Assembly (NCBI GenBank): GCA_020047835.1
Contig: JAIFNJ010000109.1
Span: 1-7,639 of the forward strand
Reading direction: 5' to 3'
Source: Bacteroidota bacterium
Lineage (GTDB): Bacteria; Bacteroidota; Bacteroidia; Bacteroidales; SZUA-534
Length of the DNA stretch: 7,639 bases
The position numbers and the translations under genes were made by a program. Under the pieces are notes generated by a model. That model saw nothing but the letters and a program-made list of their open reading frames with translations, made no database searches and was not told the DNA's origin. Shown here piece after piece: positions 1-4,804 of this stretch; within the stretch, counting starts at the first letter, position 1, and the number at the start of each line of letters is the position of its first letter.

Positions 1-672
1 GAAAAAATAAAGAATAACGCCATATCAAAAGGACTCATTGGAGCCGAAACGGAACTAACCAAATCAGAAGCTTTTGATTTGCTTTTTTTACCCGGTTTTA
101 GTACCGCCCAAAAAGTAACGAAAGTTTCAGGCCGTGGTGTTGGTATGGATGTGGTAAAACGGAAGATTGCCGAAATAAGAGGAGAAGTTGAAATTGATTC
201 CGAAATTAACAAAGGAACAGTGCTTACAATCAAGTTACCTCTTACCCTTTCTATTATCGATGGATTATTAGTTCAAATGAGTGACACGAAATTTATAATT
301 CCGTTGTCATCAGTCGATAAATGCTATGAATTCAAGCACACCGTACTTGAAAATGCAATCAATCATTTGATACGGACCGATGAAAAGGAGGTTGCTTTCC
401 TTAATCTTCGCCAAATGTTCGAAATTGAAGGAACCCCACCTGAAACAGAACACGTTGTTGTAGTTCAATTTGGTTTGGCAAAAATTGGCTTATCGGTTGA
501 TACAATTATTGGGCAATATCAAGCCGTATTGAAACCATTAGGCAGATTGTATAAAAACCAAAATTCGGTTTCAGGGGCTACCATTTTGGGTGATGGCACC
601 GTAGCTTTGGTATTGGATACCAATAAGCTTATTTCGCAATATGCAACAAATGAAGTAAAAATTGGAGGCTAA
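1..672 (+). CDS. cheA: Chemotaxis histidine kinase CheA, C-terminal part (5' end outside window)
   Basis: The frame is open from the first base, so this is the last 223 residues of a longer protein. CheA autophosphorylates on a histidine in an N-terminal domain (not visible here) and passes phosphate to CheY and CheB; it sits in the cytoplasm under receptor arrays with CheW. The fragment begins in the ATP-lid region of the kinase domain. It shows the CheA signature PGFSTA (residues 31-36), VTKVSGRGVGMDVV (39-52, containing the G2 ATP-binding glycines) and KLPLTLSIIDGLLV (78-91). From about residue 87 to the end it is the CheW-like P5 regulatory domain that docks receptors and CheW. A TTG at 79 is not a real start, because homology continues upstream of it. 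The stop codon lies one base before cheW. Identification is very secure; the presence of the P1-P4 domains is inferred from the family. Confidence 0.95.
   Translation, partial: EKIKNNAISKGLIGAETELTKSEAFDLLFLPGFSTAQKVTKVSGRGVGMDVVKRKIAEIRGEVEIDSEINKGTVLTIKLPLTLSIIDGLLVQMSDTKFIIPLSSVDKCYEFKHTVLENAINHLIRTDEKEVAFLNLRQMFEIEGTPPETEHVVVVQFGLAKIGLSVDTIIGQYQAVLKPLGRLYKNQNSVSGATILGDGTVALVLDTNKLISQYATNEVKIGG
664..668 (+). promoter_or_regulatory. Shine-Dalgarno site for cheW inside the end of cheA
   Basis: GGAGG lies five bases before the ATG at 674 and overlaps the last sense codons of cheA. It is the clearest ribosome-binding site in the window; the other genes have at most weak purine runs, as is common in Bacteroidota. 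It decides the cheW start at 674 over an in-frame TTG at 662, which would lie upstream of the site. Its position suggests that cheW translation is coupled to termination on cheA. Confidence 0.7.
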
Positions 673-673
673 C

Positions 674-1195
674 ATGGAAGATACTAAGATTCAAAATACT
701 GATAACACCCATACATTTCTTTCCTTTCAATTGGGCAAAGAACTATTTGCATTAAATGTATCAAAGGTTCTTACTATTCTGGAAATGAAACCGATTACCA
801 AGGTTCCCAATTCTCCGGAATATCTGCGGGGTGTAATCAATCTCCGAGGTAATGTGCTCCCAGTGATTGATATGCGCATAAAATTTGGCATGGCTGCTAC
901 TGAATTCACCACCAATACCTGCATCATTGTTCTTAATGTTGATATTGAGGGAGAAACCATTCAATTTGGAATTTTAGTGGATTCTGTGGATTCCGTGCTT
1001 GAAATAAAAGATACTGAAATTGAAGAATCCCCAACCATAGGTACTAAATACAAAGTGGAATTCATTCAGGGAATGTACCATCTGGAAGATGGTTTTATTA
1101 TGCTGCTAAATATCGATCTTATTTTTAGTAATGATGAACTTTTAATTGCACAGGAAATAGAAAGTAATGCCTCAGTTGGTAAGTCAGAAAAATAA
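674..1195 (+). CDS. cheW: Chemotaxis coupling protein CheW
   Basis: CheW is a cytoplasmic adaptor with no enzymatic activity; it links receptor tips to the CheA P5 domain. The 173-residue product is one CheW domain (about residues 13-160). Visible hallmarks are FLSFQLGKELFALNV (15-29), the core YLRGVINLRGNVLPVIDMR (50-68) with the conserved arginine R58 that the family uses for receptor and kinase contact, FGILVDSV (98-105), and a final beta strand around FIMLLNIDLI (141-150). The last 20 or so residues are a polar tail that looks disordered. The ATG at 674 is chosen because GGAGG precedes it by five bases. It follows cheA by one base and precedes cheR by 29 bases, so all three are surely co-transcribed. 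Length is normal for the family. Confidence 0.94.
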   Translation: MEDTKIQNTDNTHTFLSFQLGKELFALNVSKVLTILEMKPITKVPNSPEYLRGVINLRGNVLPVIDMRIKFGMAATEFTTNTCIIVLNVDIEGETIQFGILVDSVDSVLEIKDTEIEESPTIGTKYKVEFIQGMYHLEDGFIMLLNIDLIFSNDELLIAQEIESNASVGKSEK

Positions 1196-1224
1196 ATTAA
1201 AGAAGGGAAAAAAACTGGTACTTT

Positions 1225-2076
1225 ATGGACAGTAACCTTTACAGCAACATCTATAAGTCTTCGCTCTCTGATCATGAATTTAAGCAATTAAGCCAGTTCA
1301 TTCAGGATAATTATGGAATAAAGATGCCTCCTGCTAAAAAAGTAGTCTTGCAGGGCCGATTGCATAAGCGATTGAAGCAATTGCAGATACCCGATTTTAA
1401 ATCGTATGTGGAATATGTTTTTAGTGCTCAGGGCGAGAATGAAATCATTCACATGATGGACGTAGTATCAACAAACAAAACAGATTTCTTTAGGGAGCCC
1501 GTACATTTTGAGTTTCTTGAAAATGAACTTTTGCCTCACCTACATCAAATAAATGGAAGGACCATTACCAAATTTTGGAGTGCTGGTTGCTCATCGGGCG
1601 AAGAACCCTATACCTTAGCTATTGTTCTGCAGCAATTTAAAGAGAAAAATCCCGGATTCGATTATCAAATATTGGCCACCGACATTTCTACTCAAATGTT
1701 GCAGCAAGGAGCTAACGCTATCTATAAAGAAGAAAAAATTGAAATTGTTCCTTTGTCGTTGAAAAAGAAATATTTTTTAAAGTCGAAAGACCCAAATGAC
1801 CCAAGAGTGCGTGTAACGAAACAACTAAGAGATAAAGTGAGTTTTCAGCGATTAAACTTCATGGATTCCAGTTATGGAGTTAACGAACTATTTGATGTGA
1901 TATTCTGTAGAAATGCACTCATTTATTTTGAAAGAGAAAACCAGGAAATGGTGATAAACAAATTATGTGGTAAACTCAATGCTCAAGGTTTCTTTTTTTT
2001 AGGTCATTCCGAATCAATAACCAACATGCAGGTTCCTTTAAAAAGTATAAAACCTACCATTTTTAGGAAAACATAA
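1225..2076 (+). CDS. cheR: Chemoreceptor glutamate methyltransferase CheR
   Basis: CheR transfers a methyl group from S-adenosylmethionine to glutamates in the receptor cytoplasmic helices, opposing CheB during adaptation. The 283-residue product has the usual two parts. The N-terminal helical domain (about 14-90) includes LSDHEFKQL, GIKMPPAKK, LQGRLHKRL and the highly conserved STNKTDFFRE (82-91). The Rossmann-type methyltransferase domain has the SAM-binding loop WSAGCSSGEEPYTL (118-131), the acidic motif ATDIS (151-155), FDVIFCRNALIYFE (223-236) and LGHSES (259-264). All expected motifs are intact, so activity is likely. No strong ribosome-binding site is seen; a purine run AGAAGGGAAAA lies rather far upstream. 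The ATG at 1225 gives the normal family N-terminus. The next gene starts 11 bases after the stop. Confidence 0.97.
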   Translation: MDSNLYSNIYKSSLSDHEFKQLSQFIQDNYGIKMPPAKKVVLQGRLHKRLKQLQIPDFKSYVEYVFSAQGENEIIHMMDVVSTNKTDFFREPVHFEFLENELLPHLHQINGRTITKFWSAGCSSGEEPYTLAIVLQQFKEKNPGFDYQILATDISTQMLQQGANAIYKEEKIEIVPLSLKKKYFLKSKDPNDPRVRVTKQLRDKVSFQRLNFMDSSYGVNELFDVIFCRNALIYFERENQEMVINKLCGKLNAQGFFFLGHSESITNMQVPLKSIKPTIFRKT

Positions 2077-2087
2077 AAAACACTCAG

Positions 2088-2987
2088 ATGCTTACAGATA
2101 AACAATTTATTGAAGAACTTAAACAACGATTGACTCAATCGGGTGAATGTAATGAACTATTGATAAAACAAGGAGAAGAATTACAACTGGTAAATCAGAA
2201 ATTATCGGAGTCGGAGGCCTTAAAAAGTCACTTTATTTCAAACATAACCAATGAAATTGTAAATCCATTTTCTTCAATTTTAGGACTGTCAAAAAACATT
2301 ATTGCCGCAAAAGATACGGATATAGTGAAGATAAAGAGCATGGCTGAATTGATACATTCCGAAGCGTTTGAACTCGATTTTCAACTTAGGAATATATTTA
2401 CTGCAGCGCGTATCGAGGCTGGGGAAGTGTATCCTGATTATATAAAAACTGATATTAATCTGGTAATTACAAGCATTATAAGTGCTTATAAGTATAAGGC
2501 GGAGCAAAAACAGTTGAAAATAAATTTTGCTTTCGAAATGGATAAGGAACTTACCAATGATCACTATTTCAGAACTGACCCTGAGAAGTTAAAACTTATT
2601 ATTTCAAACTTATTGAGCAATAGCATTAAATACAGTAATGCCGCTAACCAGATTGAAGTAAAAGCCTGGATGGAAAATAGAATGCTTAAAATAATGGTTA
2701 AAGATTTTGGCATTGGCATTGACAAAAAGAATTTGGAAATCATTTTTGATCGGTTCAAACGTCTCGACTCATCCATAAACTCACTAAATACAGGCCATGG
2801 ATTAGGTCTTTCGGTAACCAAATCGCTGCTTGAATTATTTAACGGTGAAATTGAAATTGCCAGTAAACGAGGTGTTGGTTCAATTTTCACCATTACAATT
2901 CCTGAAGGTGATGAAACCAATACCGAAGGGTATGCATTAGATGGAAACGAATTTATTTTTGGCAATTCTGAAGATGGAGTCTTTTGA
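2088..2987 (+). CDS. Soluble histidine-kinase-like protein lacking the phospho-acceptor histidine
   Basis: This 299-residue protein has no membrane segment or sensor domain. An N-terminal helix likely to coil (about 5-45) leads into a HisKA-type dimerisation helix and a HATPase_c domain (about 162-272). ATP-binding motifs look intact: N box NLLSN (174-178), G1 DFGIG (206-210), F box FDRF (220-223), G2 GHGLG (236-240). Aligning KSHFISNITNEIVNPF (46-61) with the usual K-S-x-F-L-A-N-M-S-H-E-x-R-T-P-L puts N55 where the phosphorylated His belongs. H48, seven residues earlier, occupies a variable position and is an unlikely substitute. E56 and N59 keep the E-x-x-N/T pattern used for phosphatase activity. 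The end is an acidic tail (273-299). Autophosphorylation by the normal route is therefore unlikely. Its place between cheR and cheD suggests a dedicated regulator, perhaps a phosphatase of CheY/CheB or an ATP-binding modulator; that role is inference. Sequencing error at one base (AAT for CAT) cannot be excluded. Confidence 0.88.
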   Translation: MLTDKQFIEELKQRLTQSGECNELLIKQGEELQLVNQKLSESEALKSHFISNITNEIVNPFSSILGLSKNIIAAKDTDIVKIKSMAELIHSEAFELDFQLRNIFTAARIEAGEVYPDYIKTDINLVITSIISAYKYKAEQKQLKINFAFEMDKELTNDHYFRTDPEKLKLIISNLLSNSIKYSNAANQIEVKAWMENRMLKIMVKDFGIGIDKKNLEIIFDRFKRLDSSINSLNTGHGLGLSVTKSLLELFNGEIEIASKRGVGSIFTITIPEGDETNTEGYALDGNEFIFGNSEDGVF

Positions 2988-3456
2988 AAGTATTTTAAAA
3001 ACACATTATTTATATCCGGCAGCACTTTTTGCTGAATCTGAGCCCCATTTAGTGGATACCATACTAGGCTCTTGTGTTGCCGTTTGTATATTCGATCCGG
3101 TGAAAAAAATAGGCGGTATCAATCATTACATGCTCCCTTTTTGGAATGGAACCGGTTTAGCTTCGCCAAAATACGGCAACATTGCCATTCAAAAATTGGT
3201 TGAAAAAATGGTTTCACTGGGCTCCCAAAAAGAAAACCTACAGGCCAAAATATTCGGAGGAGGTGAGGTAATTGAAACAAAATCAAATCATTTTAAAATT
3301 GGGGAACGGAATATTGAAATTGCCGAAAAAATTTTAGCTGAAATGAGAATTAGAATTACCGGGAAAAGTATCGGTGGTAAACAAGGTAGAAAAATTCGCT
3401 TCAATACAGAAACCGGAGTTGTTTTAATGAAATTAATACAAAAACAAAATGCCTGA
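2974..3456 (+). CDS. cheD: Chemoreceptor glutamine deamidase CheD
   Basis: CheD converts specific receptor glutamines to glutamates, creating methylation sites for CheR, and in some bacteria also tunes the kinase through CheC. The 160-residue product matches the family from end to end. It has HYLYPAALFA (11-20), TILGSCVAVCIFDP (29-42) with the predicted catalytic Cys34, GGINHYMLP (47-55) with the predicted catalytic His51 (17 residues after the Cys, as in Thermotoga CheD), FGGGEVIE (94-101), IGERN (109-113), and a C-terminal IRFNTETG (141-148). The third catalytic position, a Thr six residues before the Cys in Thermotoga, is Asp28 here, with Thr29 next to it. I choose the ATG at 2974 because the family starts close to the Y-L-x-P-x-x-L segment. 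An in-frame ATG at 2941 would add 11 residues and enlarge the overlap with the previous gene from 14 to 47 bases. No CheC partner is visible. Confidence 0.93.
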   Translation: MESFESILKTHYLYPAALFAESEPHLVDTILGSCVAVCIFDPVKKIGGINHYMLPFWNGTGLASPKYGNIAIQKLVEKMVSLGSQKENLQAKIFGGGEVIETKSNHFKIGERNIEIAEKILAEMRIRITGKSIGGKQGRKIRFNTETGVVLMKLIQKQNA

Positions 3457-4540
3457 AATGGGAGCTAAAATAAAAGTGTTAATAGTTGACGACTCTGCAG
3501 TAGTAAGACAATCTCTGGCTGAAATACTTAATACCGATCCTGAAATTGAAGTAATGGGTGTAGCCGCTGATCCGTATTATGCGGCTAGTAAAATTGCGCA
3601 TGAAGTTCCCGATGTAATTACCTTAGATATTGAAATGCCGCGCATGGATGGACTCACATTTCTGCGTAAAATAATGACCCAACACCCAATTCCAGTTGTT
3701 ATAATTTCCAGCTTAACCGAGAAAGGTACTGAAACAGGTATCAGAGCATTGGAATATGGAGCAGTTGAAATAATCACTAAACCTAAATTAGGCACCAAGG
3801 AATTTATTGAAGAATCACGAATACGCATCTGTGATGCAGTTAAAGCCGCGGCTTCGGCCAAACTATTACGAAAAAAAGCAACCATAACCCCAAGGGCTAT
3901 GGAAGTTAAACCAAAATTAAGTGCCGATGCCATAATGCCTAAAAGTTCAGCCTCCGATAGCATGATAAAAACTACAGAAAAAGTAATTGTGGTTGGTGCG
4001 TCAACAGGAGGAACAGAAGCGTTACGTATATTTTTGGAAGAACTTCCGGCTGATTGCCCCGGAATTGTAATAGTTCAACATATGCCAGAGCAATTCACCC
4101 GCTCCTTTGCTGACCGCCTTGATCAGCTTTGTAAAATATCGGTAAAAGAAGCCGCCAATAATGATACGGTAATACGAGGTAGAGCACTTATTGCGCCGGG
4201 GAATCATCACTTAATACTGAAACGAAGTGGAGCCCGATATTATGTTGAAATCAACGATGGCCCCTTGGTAAACCGTCACCGCCCTTCGGTTGATGTATTA
4301 TTCCGTTCCACAGCAAAATTTGCTGGAAAGAATGCAGTGGGAGTTATTATGACCGGAATGGGTGACGATGGCGCCAGAGGTCTGCTTGAGTTAAAAGAAG
4401 CCGGAGCTCAGACTATTGCCCAAGATGAAAAAAGTTGCATTGTATTTGGAATGCCTAAAGAGGCCATTAAACTCAATGCGGCAGATTATATAATTCCGTT
4501 AGATGGAATTGCACAAAAAGTATTGAAGCTTCAGTATTAA
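3449..4540 (+). CDS. cheB: Chemotaxis response regulator / protein-glutamate methylesterase CheB
   Basis: CheB removes receptor methyl groups and can deamidate receptor glutamines; phosphorylation by CheA activates it. The 363-residue product has a receiver domain (about 7-125) with acidic pocket D14-D15 in VDDSAVVR, phospho-acceptor D60 in TLDIEMPRMDG, S87/S88, and K111 in ITKPK. A linker of about 45 residues rich in Ala, Lys and Ser follows. The methylesterase domain (about 178-360) has the complete catalytic triad: S185 in GASTGGTEAL, H211 in VQHMPEQFT, and D307 in TGMGDDGA. All key residues are present, so a working enzyme is expected. The ATG at 3449 overlaps the cheD end by eight bases; a second in-frame ATG at 3458 would start just after the cheD stop and cannot be excluded. 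This is the last gene of the che cluster seen here. Confidence 0.97.
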   Translation: MPEMGAKIKVLIVDDSAVVRQSLAEILNTDPEIEVMGVAADPYYAASKIAHEVPDVITLDIEMPRMDGLTFLRKIMTQHPIPVVIISSLTEKGTETGIRALEYGAVEIITKPKLGTKEFIEESRIRICDAVKAAASAKLLRKKATITPRAMEVKPKLSADAIMPKSSASDSMIKTTEKVIVVGASTGGTEALRIFLEELPADCPGIVIVQHMPEQFTRSFADRLDQLCKISVKEAANNDTVIRGRALIAPGNHHLILKRSGARYYVEINDGPLVNRHRPSVDVLFRSTAKFAGKNAVGVIMTGMGDDGARGLLELKEAGAQTIAQDEKSCIVFGMPKEAIKLNAADYIIPLDGIAQKVLKLQY

Positions 4541-4547
4541 ACAAGCG

Positions 4548-4598
4548 GCTAATTCTTAGTCATTTTAACAAATTAGCGACTTCGAGCATTGTAAGTCG
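4548..4598 (+). other. Two weak adjacent hairpins just after cheB
   Basis: GCTAATT (4548-4554) pairs with AATTAGC (4571-4577) across a 16-base loop. Directly next to it CGACTT (4577-4582) pairs with AAGTCG (4593-4598) across 10 bases. Both begin within 60 bases of the cheB stop. Neither is followed by a T run, so this is not a standard intrinsic terminator. They may be chance structures or part of the 3' end of the che transcript. Confidence 0.2.
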
Positions 4599-4708
4599 GA
4601 AAGTGGTCATCGTAACCCGTTGAATTTACAAATCACTATCCCATATTATTTTCATGAATTAAGAAGCTTCGAGACTGTTGCCCTAATGGAAAAAGTGTTT
4701 TTCTAATG

Positions 4709-4739
4709 AATTCTAAAATAATTTATTAATTTTAGAATT
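4709..4739 (+). repeat. 11-bp perfect inverted repeat in the cheB-sensor intergenic region
   Basis: AATTCTAAAAT (4709-4719) and ATTTTAGAATT (4729-4739) are exact reverse complements separated by nine bases. The right arm runs into TTTT, so the transcript could fold into an AU-rich stem with a short U tract and act as a weak terminator for the che operon. It also lies just upstream of the possible promoter of the next gene, where a dimeric regulator could bind it. A smaller hairpin, GAAAAA-GTG-TTTTTC (4689-4703), lies immediately before it. The rest of the 264-base gap (4541-4804) shows no convincing small gene or RNA. Confidence 0.45.
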
Positions 4740-4752
4740 TTATGAATAATAG

Positions 4753-4784
4753 TTGAGTTAATACCGTAAATACTTTTATATTTC
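4753..4784 (+). promoter_or_regulatory. Possible Bacteroidota-type promoter for the sensor gene
   Basis: TATATTTC (4777-4784) matches the Bacteroidota -7 consensus TAnnTTTG at all fixed positions except the last. TTG (4753-4755) lies 21 bases upstream, near the distance expected for the -33 element. Transcription would start about 10-15 bases before the ATG at 4805. A purine run GAAAGG (4785-4790) follows, rather far from the start codon for a ribosome-binding site. The match is short in AT-rich DNA, so this is tentative. Confidence 0.4.
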
Positions 4785-4804
4785 GAAAGGCAATTATAAC
4801 AAAA

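Noticed and set aside
79..81. TTG as a possible start of a short CheA-like protein
   Set aside because: The frame is open to the window edge and the residues before it continue CheA homology, so the gene is merely cut by the window.
662..664. TTG as the start of CheW
   Set aside because: The ribosome-binding site GGAGG begins at 664, inside that extension, and is correctly spaced for the ATG at 674.
2229..2231. His48 as an alternative phospho-acceptor in the pseudokinase
   Set aside because: Aligned to the HisKA motif it falls at a variable position seven residues before the normal site, so it is unlikely to be the acceptor, although only an experiment can exclude it.
2564..3025. A 153-codon open frame on the minus strand across the pseudokinase and cheD
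   Set aside because: It is antisense to conserved HATPase motifs and has no recognisable domain; a by-product of coding on the + strand.
3577..3963. A 128-codon open frame on the minus strand inside cheB
   Set aside because: It lies entirely antisense to a well-conserved receiver domain and shows no recognisable protein motif; it is a shadow of cheB coding.
4524..4533. Palindrome TGAAGCTTCA at the end of cheB, with GAAGCTTC again at 4663-4670
   Set aside because: The first copy is coding sequence, no T run follows either copy, and an 8-base match twice is weak evidence for a repeat family.
4541..4804. Possible small gene or structured RNA in the intergenic region
   Set aside because: Candidate frames are only a few codons long, and the hairpins are short and AU-rich with no pattern of a known RNA family.
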